Source: Parabacteroides sp.
Lineage (GTDB): Bacteria; Bacteroidota; Bacteroidia; Bacteroidales; Tannerellaceae
Direction: 5' to 3'
NCBI GenBank assembly: GCA_020026285.1
Contig: JAHHQS010000134.1
Location: forward strand, 1 to 10,336
Length of the DNA: 10,336 nucleotides
Shown in pieces: positions 1 through 6,531 of the stretch; the stretch's first letter is position 1, and each line of letters opens with the position of its first letter. Both the position numbers and the translations under genes were made by a program. A model generated the notes under the pieces. It did not search any database. It worked only from the letters and a program-made list of their open reading frames with translations, and was not told where the DNA came from.

Positions 1-137
1 TTGTCATTTATGATACGGAATGGAGTGAACTTTATACACAAATATTTTGGATTTTAGCTATATCATGTGTACTCTATGGCTTAAGTATCATACTAAGATG
101 CTTATATTGGGGAATCAAATATCTGTTGAAACGATAA
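1..137 (+). CDS. C-terminal fragment of an unidentified membrane protein (5' end outside window)
   Basis: The frame starting at base 3 is open from the window edge to a TAA at 135-137, giving about 44 residues. They contain one clear hydrophobic segment (around QIFWILAISCVLYGLSIILR) followed by an aromatic and basic end (KYLLKR). This looks like the last transmembrane helix of an inner-membrane protein with a short positively charged cytoplasmic tail. The reading is supported by a strong intrinsic terminator about 20 bases after the stop. The family cannot be recognised from so short a piece, so no function is proposed. Confidence 0.6.
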   Translation, partial: VIYDTEWSELYTQIFWILAISCVLYGLSIILRCLYWGIKYLLKR

Positions 138-157
138 AACTTTAATATTAAGAAAAG

Positions 158-204
158 AAGAGTCTGATCTGATTCTTAGTAATATCAGACAGACTCTTTT
201 TTTA
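158..204 (+). terminator. Intrinsic terminator of the upstream + strand gene
   Basis: The left arm AAGAGTCTGATCTGA (158-172) pairs with the right arm TCAGACAGACTCTT (185-198), with a single bulged A at 167 and a 12-base loop. A run of seven T (197-203) follows directly. This is a canonical rho-independent terminator 20 bases after the stop codon of the partial gene. It separates that gene from the dehydrogenase that starts at 247. Confidence 0.9.
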
Positions 205-246
205 TACAACATCAGTTATTATACAATAGACTAAAAACTAATCAAC

Positions 247-1206
247 ATGAAAATTCTTGTAACTTATGATATGTTCCGTGAAGGATTTACGGAGTTGGAA
301 AGTAAATACGATGTTACTTTTCCTGAAGGCCGTGATTTTACGTATGAAGAAGTTTATGAAATGATTCCAGAATATGATGTACTCTGTTCCATGTTCGATT
401 TTCCAGTAAACAAGAAATTGATAGACCATGCCACAAATTTGAAGTTAATAGCTAATTATGCTGTGGGTTATAATAATATCGATGTAGCCTATGCCATAAA
501 GAGAGGATTGACCGTCACCAATACCCCAGGTCCCGTTACAGCTCCAACGGCCAATATTGCATTAGGGTTAATGTTAGATGCAGCTAGAAGAATGACTGAA
601 TGTGATCGTAAATTACGTACTCTGGGAAAGAAGATGAAAATTGGAGTAATGGAGAATCAAGGAATGCCAGTTTCAGGAAAGACCTTAGGAATTATAGGGA
701 TGGGACGTATAGGGAAAGCTTTAGCCAAAAGAGCCAATGCTTTAGATATGAAAATAATCTATCATAACCGTCATCAATTAAGCAAGGAAGAAGAAACAAA
801 GGTAAATGCGGTTTATACGTCTAAAGAAGAATTATTGGCAACAGCCGATTTTATTTCGATCAATGCTCCCTATACACCGGAGACCTATCATATTATTAGT
901 GAAAAAGAACTGAATCTGATGAAACCTTCAGCTATTCTGATAAATACCTCCCGTGGTCCTTTAGTAGATGAACACGCTCTAGTAAAAGCTTTACAAAATA
1001 AAACCATTTACGCGGCAGGTCTGGATGTTTTCGAATTTGGCGATTATCCACTTCCGGAACTTTTAAATCTGGACAATGTAGTACTGACTCCGCATATCGG
1101 AACACAAACGACGGAAACACGAATCATTATGGCTCGTACGGTTTGTGACAATGTCATTGGATTTCTGGAAGGAGACCGTCCTATTACTCGCGTTCTTGAA
1201 CCGTAA
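247..1206 (+). CDS. D-2-hydroxyacid dehydrogenase (NAD(P)-dependent, glyoxylate/hydroxypyruvate reductase type)
   Basis: This is a 319-residue member of the D-isomer-specific 2-hydroxyacid dehydrogenase family, soluble and cytoplasmic, which reversibly reduces 2-oxoacids to D-2-hydroxyacids. The substrate-domain motif GYNNID is at 74-79. The Rossmann motif G151-x-G153-x-x-G156 sits in TLGIIGMGRIG. The expected catalytic residues are Arg236 (in NTSRGPLVDE), Glu263 (in GLDVFE) and His283 (in TPHIGT). The segment after the second beta strand reads YHNR (172-175), with Asn/Arg where NAD-specific members carry an acidic residue, so NADP preference is plausible. There is no ACT or other C-terminal regulatory domain, so it is not a full serine-pathway SerA. 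The start ATG follows an A-rich leader (ACTAAAAACTAATCAAC) typical of Bacteroidetes. I found no consensus promoter between 205 and 246. It converges on galE. The substrate (glyoxylate, hydroxypyruvate, 2-ketogluconate or other) cannot be told. Confidence 0.93.
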   Translation: MKILVTYDMFREGFTELESKYDVTFPEGRDFTYEEVYEMIPEYDVLCSMFDFPVNKKLIDHATNLKLIANYAVGYNNIDVAYAIKRGLTVTNTPGPVTAPTANIALGLMLDAARRMTECDRKLRTLGKKMKIGVMENQGMPVSGKTLGIIGMGRIGKALAKRANALDMKIIYHNRHQLSKEEETKVNAVYTSKEELLATADFISINAPYTPETYHIISEKELNLMKPSAILINTSRGPLVDEHALVKALQNKTIYAAGLDVFEFGDYPLPELLNLDNVVLTPHIGTQTTETRIIMARTVCDNVIGFLEGDRPITRVLEP

Positions 1207-1251
1207 GGAGTCTTATAGAGATTGGATATCTCAAATAAAAAAATCAGGAAG

Positions 1252-1313
1252 AAAAAAAACGGATTATATCTACCTTGAGACTCAAAACATCTACAAGAAT
1301 AAATATAATCCGT
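1252..1313 (-). terminator. Intrinsic terminator at the end of the rnf-galE operon
   Basis: A perfect 11-bp inverted repeat, ACGGATTATAT (1259-1269) and ATATAATCCGT (1303-1313), flanks a 33-base spacer. Read on the minus strand the stem is followed at once by eight T (complement of the A run 1252-1259), so it should stop transcription coming from galE, whose stop is 33 bases upstream. On the plus strand no T run follows, so it does not serve the dehydrogenase. The loop is long and holds a small nested dyad (TTGA-GAC-TCAA near 1275-1285) that could shorten it by folding. Confidence 0.8.
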
Positions 1314-1345
1314 TATATGAATTATTTAATGATTATATTCAATAC

Positions 1346-2386
1346 TTATTGAATACCTCTTTCACGCAATTTTACCTGCCAGTTCCAAGCAGACTTCAAA
1401 GTATCTTCTAATGTTTCAACAGCTTTCCAACCTAATACTGTATTAGCTTTTTCTGGATTAGCCCATACTTTTTCGATATCTCCTTCACGACGGCCAACTA
1501 TCTTATGAGGAACTTTGACACCTGTAGCAGATTCGAATGTATTAATCAATTCCAATACAGAAACGCCATTTCCTGTACCTAAATTAAAGATTTCGACCTG
1601 ATTATCAGATTTGTTTTCCAACATACGATCCATTGCAATAACGTGGGCTTTTGCCAAATCAACAACATTGATATAATCACGTATACAAGAGCCGTCAGGT
1701 GTGTTATAATCATCACCAAATACACTTAATTCCTTACGAATACCAATTGCTGTCTGAGTCAAATAAGGAATCAAATTCTGAGGAACACCATTTGGTAATT
1801 CACCAATCTCTGCAGAAGGATGAGCACCAATCGGATTAAAATAACGTAAAATAATGCTCTTAAATGGAGCACCAGCATGAATAGTATCCTGAATTATCTC
1901 TTCATTAATCTGCTTTGTGTTTCCATAAGGAGACATTGCTGGTTTAATCGGAGCATTTTCAGTTACTGGCAAAAATTCGGGATCTGGTTGACCATAAACA
2001 GTACAAGAAGATGAAAAGACAATTCCTTTCATATCAAATTCTGGCATTAATTCCAAAATATTAACCAGAGTGGTAATGTTATTTCTGTAATATTTTAATG
2101 GCTGTTGAACAGATTCACCTACTGCCTTACTTGCAGCAAACAAAATTACACCTGAAATACCAGGATTAGCTTCTAACGCCTTACGTGTACCTTCTTTATC
2201 TTTCAAATCTAATTTGATAAAAGTTGGACGAACACCTGTAATACGTTCGATACCATCTAATACTTCAATGTTAGAGTTTGACAAGTCATCTATAATGACT
2301 ACTTCATAACCAGCTTTTTGCAATTCTACTGTAGTGTGAGAACCAATATAACCTGTTCCACCTGCTACTAAAATTTTCTTTTTCAT
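1346..2386 (-). CDS. galE: UDP-glucose 4-epimerase GalE
   Basis: This 346-residue extended short-chain dehydrogenase/reductase interconverts UDP-glucose and UDP-galactose with tightly bound NAD+, in the cytoplasm. It supplies galactosyl donors and serves galactose use. The NAD motif GGTGYIGSH is at 9-17, with the acidic pair D33-D34 after beta 2. The catalytic serine is the third Ser of FSSSCTVYG (S127), and the YxxxK pair is Y154/K158 in PYGNTK. Later conserved blocks are RYFNPIGAHPSAEIGE and the C-terminal NLGTGNGVSVLE. Length matches the usual ~340 residues. It starts 20 bases after the rnfA stop, with a weak AGG-rich leader (AGGTATAAGAA), and is followed by the operon terminator, so it is very probably the last gene of the rnf transcript. 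No metabolic link to Rnf is obvious; a related UDP-sugar epimerase specificity is possible but less likely. Confidence 0.95.
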   Translation of the reverse strand: MKKKILVAGGTGYIGSHTTVELQKAGYEVVIIDDLSNSNIEVLDGIERITGVRPTFIKLDLKDKEGTRKALEANPGISGVILFAASKAVGESVQQPLKYYRNNITTLVNILELMPEFDMKGIVFSSSCTVYGQPDPEFLPVTENAPIKPAMSPYGNTKQINEEIIQDTIHAGAPFKSIILRYFNPIGAHPSAEIGELPNGVPQNLIPYLTQTAIGIRKELSVFGDDYNTPDGSCIRDYINVVDLAKAHVIAMDRMLENKSDNQVEIFNLGTGNGVSVLELINTFESATGVKVPHKIVGRREGDIEKVWANPEKANTVLGWKAVETLEDTLKSAWNWQVKLRERGIQ

Positions 2387-2406
2387 TTCTTATACCTATT
2401 TAGATT

Positions 2407-2982
2407 TCAGGATCCGATACCAGAAAATCCCATAAATGCCATAGCAAGCAAACCTGCAGTAATCAATGCTATCGGAGTTCCTTGCATATCTTTAGGGACA
2501 TTCGTCATAGCCAACTGTTCGCGTATACCTGCAAAAATCACTAAAGCTAATGCAAAGCCCAATGCTGTTGAGACTGCATAAACAATGGATTCTAACAAAT
2601 TGTATTCTTTCTGGATTACCAAAATTGCAACACCTAACACACAACAGTTAGTAGTTATCAAAGGTAAGAAAATTCCCAATGCCTGATACAAAGAAGGTGA
2701 TACTTTCTTTAAAATAATTTCAACCATCTGTACCAAAGCTGCAATTACCAAAATAAAACTGATCGTCTGCATGAATCCTAATCCAAAAGGATCAAGAAGG
2801 TATTTTTGAATCAAGAAAGTTACAACTGTAGAAATTGCCAACACAAAGGTTACGGCTGCTCCCATACCAATTGATGTTTCTACTTTCTTTGAAACTCCTA
2901 AAAATGGACAAATACCTAAAAACTGCGACAATACAACATTGTTGACAAAGACCGCAACAATAAATATTAATATATATTCCAT
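2407..2982 (-). CDS. rnfA: Rnf complex subunit RnfA (ferredoxin:NAD+ oxidoreductase)
   Basis: This is a 191-residue polytopic inner-membrane protein with about six hydrophobic helices, the usual RnfA size. RnfA and RnfE are homologous, oppositely oriented subunits that hold a membrane-embedded [2Fe-2S] centre between them. The expected cysteines are visible: C25 in FLGICPFLG and C113 in TTNCCVLG, with an extra neighbour C114. The N-terminal MEYILIFIVAVFVNNVVLSQ and the block GMGAAVTFVLA are characteristic of the family. Na+-pumping NqrE is a relative, but the surrounding rnfBCDGE set identifies this as Rnf. The gene begins 11 bases after the rnfE stop with a short GAAAG leader and is followed 20 bases later by galE. 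Confidence 0.96.
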   Translation of the reverse strand: MEYILIFIVAVFVNNVVLSQFLGICPFLGVSKKVETSIGMGAAVTFVLAISTVVTFLIQKYLLDPFGLGFMQTISFILVIAALVQMVEIILKKVSPSLYQALGIFLPLITTNCCVLGVAILVIQKEYNLLESIVYAVSTALGFALALVIFAGIREQLAMTNVPKDMQGTPIALITAGLLAMAFMGFSGIGS

Positions 2983-2993
2983 ATCTTTCGTTT

Positions 2994-3578
2994 TTAAGCT
3001 TTACGCAGTTTGTTTACAATAGCAATCAAATAACCTAGTACAAGGAATGCCCCCGGAGCCAAGATAAATACCAATGATCCGTATTCTTCAGGCATCAATG
3101 TTAATCCAAAGATCTTACCTGTTCCTAACAATTCACGACATGCACCTAACAATGCCAATGCCCATGTAAAACCGAGACCAATTCCAATTCCATCAAAAGC
3201 AGAAGCAACTACACCATTCTTTGCAGCAAATGATTCTGCACGACCTAATACGATACAGTTTACAACAATCAATGGAATGTACAAGCCCAAACTTGCATAC
3301 AATGAAGGAAGATAAGCTTCCATACATAATTGAACAACAGTAACGAATGTTGCAATAATTACAATATAAGCAGGAATACGAACTAAATCAGGAATCAGTT
3401 TCTTTACTGCTGATATTACAATATTGGAACAAATCAACACGAATGTAGTTGCAAGTCCCATACTTAAACCATTTATTGCAGAAGAGGTTGTTCCTAAGGT
3501 AGGACACATACCTAACAACAAAACAAATGTCGGATTCTCTTTTAAGAGTCCATTCAATAATATTTTCCAGTTATTCAT
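2994..3578 (-). CDS. rnfE: Rnf complex subunit RnfE
   Basis: This integral membrane partner of RnfA has 194 residues and about six hydrophobic helices. The family cysteines are present: C25 in LLGMCPTLG and C108 in VVNCIVLGRAES, ligands of the [2Fe-2S] centre shared with RnfA. The reading frame can be extended to a GTG at 3611, but the ATG at 3578 (MNNWKILLNGLL) is preferred. It has a perfect AAGGAGGT Shine-Dalgarno seven bases upstream, places C25 at its usual position, and lies one base after the rnfG stop. The 33-base longer version would encode an unconserved MQPLKQKEVTD leader made from the ribosome-binding region. The NqrD family is homologous; the operon context decides for RnfE. Confidence 0.95.
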   Translation of the reverse strand: MNNWKILLNGLLKENPTFVLLLGMCPTLGTTSSAINGLSMGLATTFVLICSNIVISAVKKLIPDLVRIPAYIVIIATFVTVVQLCMEAYLPSLYASLGLYIPLIVVNCIVLGRAESFAAKNGVVASAFDGIGIGLGFTWALALLGACRELLGTGKIFGLTLMPEEYGSLVFILAPGAFLVLGYLIAIVNKLRKA

Positions 3579-3579
3579 A

Positions 3580-4200
3580 TCAGTTACCTCCTTCTGTTTT
3601 AGGGGTTGCACCAGTAACTACATCGGCACCAGTGTAAGCACTGTAAGCGCGATTAACAGCATCAAGAAAAGCACGACTTGAAATTGTTGCAGCTGTAATA
3701 GCATCAACATCTCCACCATCTTTAGTTACAGACAAACCTTTATCGCCTAACTTACGACCTAAAATACTTTGCTTATTTTTATCAGTTCTAAACCATTCCT
3801 GCATTTTAGCACCTAAACCTGGAGTTTCAGCATGCTGTAGTACTGAATAGTTACAGATTTTACCTTCAGAATCAAAACCGACAATGACTTTGATCTCGCC
3901 GCTAAAACCTTTCTTTGTGTTACTTTCTACAGCTGCACCAACTAATTCTCCACCTTTTTTAGCAGGATAAATTCGAAGAGAGTCACCTTCCGCAATACCT
4001 ACCATGAAAGCTTCTTCTGATGGTTTATTATCAAATTCCGGAGTAACAGCTTTAATGGCAGTCTCCAAGGCTGCAGCTTTAGTCGCAGCAATCGGACCTA
4101 CTGTTAAATTATTTACTCCTGCAAGAATAGCTCCTGCCACAACACAAATTCCTGTTAAGGAAAGGAGCATATTAGGTAATGTTGATTTTAATTTTTCCAT
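3580..4200 (-). CDS. rnfG: Rnf complex subunit RnfG (covalent FMN protein)
   Basis: This 206-residue subunit has one N-terminal membrane helix (about residues 9-30, MLLSLTGICVVAGAILAGV) and a large extracytoplasmic FMN-binding domain. It receives FMN covalently on a Thr from the flavin transferase ApbE. The flavinylation motif is D166-A-I-T-A-A-T172, so T172 should carry the FMN. Typical family blocks are GFSGEIKVIVGFD and HAETPGLGAKM. A second motif-like stretch, D193-V-V-T-G-A-T199, lies seven residues from the C-terminus and is unexplained. An upstream TTG at 4215 is in frame, but the ATG at 4200 is chosen: GGAG nine bases upstream is a plausible ribosome site, and it lies one base after the rnfD stop. 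The stop TGA is one base before the rnfE ATG, so rnfD, rnfG and rnfE are probably translationally coupled. Confidence 0.95.
   Translation of the reverse strand: MEKLKSTLPNMLLSLTGICVVAGAILAGVNNLTVGPIAATKAAALETAIKAVTPEFDNKPSEEAFMVGIAEGDSLRIYPAKKGGELVGAAVESNTKKGFSGEIKVIVGFDSEGKICNYSVLQHAETPGLGAKMQEWFRTDKNKQSILGRKLGDKGLSVTKDGGDVDAITAATISSRAFLDAVNRAYSAYTGADVVTGATPKTEGGN
3586..3593 (-). promoter_or_regulatory. Strong Shine-Dalgarno site for rnfE inside the 3' end of rnfG
   Basis: The minus strand reads AAGGAGGT, then seven bases, then the rnfE ATG at 3578. The site is built from the last sense codons of rnfG (GAA GGA GGT AAC before TGA). Most other genes in this operon have A-rich leaders without such a site, so this one decides the rnfE start and suggests tight translational coupling of rnfG and rnfE. 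Confidence 0.8.
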
Positions 4201-4201
4201 C

Positions 4202-5173
4202 TTACTTTTCTCCAAAATGTTTAGGTTTCACATAAGCATTGATAAGAGGAGTCAATGAGTTCATAATAAGAATGGCAAAAGACATACCTTCTGGATAAGA
4301 ACCGAACAAACGAATTATCGCTGTTAACATACCGATACCAAATGCATAAATAACCATTCCTTTCTTAGTCATTGGAGATGTTACATAATCTGTAGCCATA
4401 AAAATAGCACCTAACATCAAACCTCCAGAAAGAACATGAACCAACGGACTTGCATAAGTTTCAGGATTTACCAAATGCATAATACCTGTAAAAACAAATA
4501 CTGTAGCGATAACTGTTACTGGAATATGCCAAGAAATAATTTTCTTCCATAACATATAGGCAAATCCTAATAACAACGCTATTGCACTGACTTCACCTAA
4601 ACTACCACCGCGACAACCAGAAAGTAATGCTAAAGTAGAAGGGACATCAGCAACAACACCTTCATTTAACAATGATAATACGGTTGCACCAGTCTGCGCA
4701 TCAGTATAAGTCATTGGGAATATGTTTGCAGCATCAACCATTGGCCAAGTTGTCATCTGGGCCGGGAAAGAAATCAACAAGAACACACGACCTACCAAAG
4801 CTGGGTTAAATACATTATTACCCAAACCACCGAAAGTCATCTTTCCTATACCGATAGCGACTAACGCACCTATAACAATAATCCAGACAGGTAAATTTGA
4901 CGGCAAGTTGAAAGCTAACAAAACACCTGTCAGAATAGCAGAACCATCACAAATTGTTGGTTCTTTCTTCATCAAATATTTTTGAATCAAATATTCAAAA
5001 AGCACACATGATACAACTGAAACCAAAGTCACGATCAGTGCACCTAATCCAAAAAAGTAAAGAGAAACCAAGAAAGCCGGAATTAAGGCAATCAGTACTC
5101 CATACATATTTTTGCTAATACTATCACCTCCGTGAATATGAGGTGACGGCGAAACATATAAACTATTTTCCAT
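4202..5173 (-). CDS. rnfD: Rnf complex subunit RnfD (covalent FMN membrane protein)
   Basis: This 323-residue polytopic inner-membrane subunit, homologous to NqrB, has about nine or ten hydrophobic helices. It carries covalently bound FMN and is thought to take part in electron transfer across the membrane and ion translocation. The N-terminus MENSLYVSPSPHIHGGDSI is the usual RnfD start. The flavinylation motif is D158-A-Q-T-G-A-T164 in a loop, so T164 is the expected FMN attachment residue. Conserved membrane blocks include KMTFGGLGNNVFNPALVGRVF (about 111-131) and FMATDYVTSPMT (about 258-269). The length is normal. It begins 11 bases after the rnfC stop and ends one base before the rnfG ATG. 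Whether it pumps Na+ or H+ cannot be read from the sequence. Confidence 0.96.
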   Translation of the reverse strand: MENSLYVSPSPHIHGGDSISKNMYGVLIALIPAFLVSLYFFGLGALIVTLVSVVSCVLFEYLIQKYLMKKEPTICDGSAILTGVLLAFNLPSNLPVWIIVIGALVAIGIGKMTFGGLGNNVFNPALVGRVFLLISFPAQMTTWPMVDAANIFPMTYTDAQTGATVLSLLNEGVVADVPSTLALLSGCRGGSLGEVSAIALLLGFAYMLWKKIISWHIPVTVIATVFVFTGIMHLVNPETYASPLVHVLSGGLMLGAIFMATDYVTSPMTKKGMVIYAFGIGMLTAIIRLFGSYPEGMSFAILIMNSLTPLINAYVKPKHFGEK

Positions 5174-5184
5174 ACTTGCTCTTT

Positions 5185-6519
5185 TTATGACTTTCTTGAT
5201 CGAATAATACCCATTACTTTACCTTTACCGATACGTATCTGATCTAATAATGGACGATTTGCTGGACAAGTATAACTACATGAACCACATTCAATACAAT
5301 CCTGAATATGATCAGCTTCAGCCATATCCCATTTCTTATACATGGTTGCACGCATTAAAAATGCAGGATTCAATCCCATTGGACATGCAGAAACACATTT
5401 TGCACAACGAATACAATCGTGCATTGGCTTACGTACAGACTCTTCTTTGGTCATTAACAAAATACCAGAACTTCCCTTTCCTACAGGAACTTCAGGACTA
5501 ATTAATGCTTTACCCATCATTGGACCTCCACCAATAATCTTTCCTGTATTTTCAGGAATTCCTCCAGCTGCTTCAATCAAAACACGCATTGGAGTTCCGA
5601 TACGAGCCAAAAAGTTTGAAGGATTTGTTACAGCCTTTCCGGTTACAGTAACAACACGTTCAAACAAAGGCTTATTTTTTTGTACAGCCTGATAAACTGC
5701 ATAAACAGTTCCAACATTCTGAACGATAGCTCCAACAGATATAGGAAGAGCACCACTCTTAACCTGACGAGAAATAACGGCATCGATTAATTGTTTTTCA
5801 CCACCTTGTGGATACTGAACTTTTAAAGGCATTACTTCAACACCTGTATAGGACTTTGCTAATTTAGTTAAATGAGCAATAGCATCAGGTTTATTATTTT
5901 CTATTCCTATTACCGCCTTGGTTACATTAGCAGCTTTCATCAAAATAGTTACACCAACCAATATTTCTTCTGCTTTTTCCATCATTAAAGAATGGTCTGC
6001 AGTCAAATAAGGTTCACATTCTACAGCATTAACTATAATAATCTCAGCTTTATTTCCTGGAGGAGGCATCAACTTAACATGTGTAGGGAATGTTGCACCA
6101 CCCATACCAACAATACCGGCAGCAGCAATTTTATCAATAATCTCTTTTGAAGACAGATTACATTCCTTCACCAAAGTTTCACTACGATCGATGCTTTCTT
6201 CCCATTCATCATTACCATCAACATCAATAATAATAGCCGGGCGTTTGTAACCGCTTGCATCTAACGCATTATCAATTTTGTTTACTTTACCGGAAACAGA
6301 CGAATGAATATTCGCTGAAACAAAACCTCCGGCTTTAGCCAGTAGAGTACCGACTTTTACCAGGTCACCTTTTTTCACCAAAGCTTGAGCAGGTGCACCA
6401 ATGTGCTGACTCAACGGAATAATAACCTGTTTTGGGGCAGCCAGTGCGGTAATTTTTTTACCGGCAGACAGTTTATTCTCGGGTGGATGAATACCTCCGA
6501 TTCGAAATGTCCTTAGCAT
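5185..6519 (-). CDS. rnfC: Rnf complex subunit RnfC (NADH/FMN-binding, two [4Fe-4S] clusters)
   Basis: This 444-residue peripheral subunit faces the cytoplasm and exchanges electrons with NAD(H). The N-terminal MLRTFRIGGIHPPENK and the barrel-sandwich-like region to about residue 80 are typical. The 51-kDa-type flavin/NADH loop is at about 135-146 (G-I-V-G-M-G-G-A-T-F-P-T), followed by NAVECEPYLTADH (164-176). An SLBB-like region follows in the middle. Two ferredoxin motifs close the protein: C369-x2-C372-x2-C375-x3-C379 and C408-x2-C411-x2-C414-x3-C418. It ends soon after the second motif, so it lacks the long Ala/Lys-rich repeats found at the C-terminus of E. coli RsxC. It starts 12 bases after the rnfB stop with an A-rich leader and no Shine-Dalgarno site. 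Confidence 0.96.
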   Translation of the reverse strand: MLRTFRIGGIHPPENKLSAGKKITALAAPKQVIIPLSQHIGAPAQALVKKGDLVKVGTLLAKAGGFVSANIHSSVSGKVNKIDNALDASGYKRPAIIIDVDGNDEWEESIDRSETLVKECNLSSKEIIDKIAAAGIVGMGGATFPTHVKLMPPPGNKAEIIIVNAVECEPYLTADHSLMMEKAEEILVGVTILMKAANVTKAVIGIENNKPDAIAHLTKLAKSYTGVEVMPLKVQYPQGGEKQLIDAVISRQVKSGALPISVGAIVQNVGTVYAVYQAVQKNKPLFERVVTVTGKAVTNPSNFLARIGTPMRVLIEAAGGIPENTGKIIGGGPMMGKALISPEVPVGKGSSGILLMTKEESVRKPMHDCIRCAKCVSACPMGLNPAFLMRATMYKKWDMAEADHIQDCIECGSCSYTCPANRPLLDQIRIGKGKVMGIIRSRKS

Positions 6520-6531
6520 ACTTTTAGTTTT

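Noticed and set aside
1252..1313. Bidirectional terminator also serving the dehydrogenase
   Set aside because: On the plus strand no T run follows the right arm, only TATATGAATT, so support exists only for the minus strand.
1145..1411. 88-codon + strand frame bridging the dehydrogenase and galE
   Set aside because: It overlaps the dehydrogenase end, crosses the galE terminator and the galE 3' end, and has no family match.
3579..3611. Longer rnfE starting at GTG 3611
   Set aside because: The extra 11 residues are read through the Shine-Dalgarno region and overlap rnfG. The ATG at 3578 has ideal spacing to AAGGAGGT and puts the family Cys at residue 25.
4201..4215. Longer rnfG starting at TTG 4215
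   Set aside because: The TTG-GAG stretch is better read as the ribosome site for the ATG at 4200. The longer version would overlap rnfD by 14 bases.
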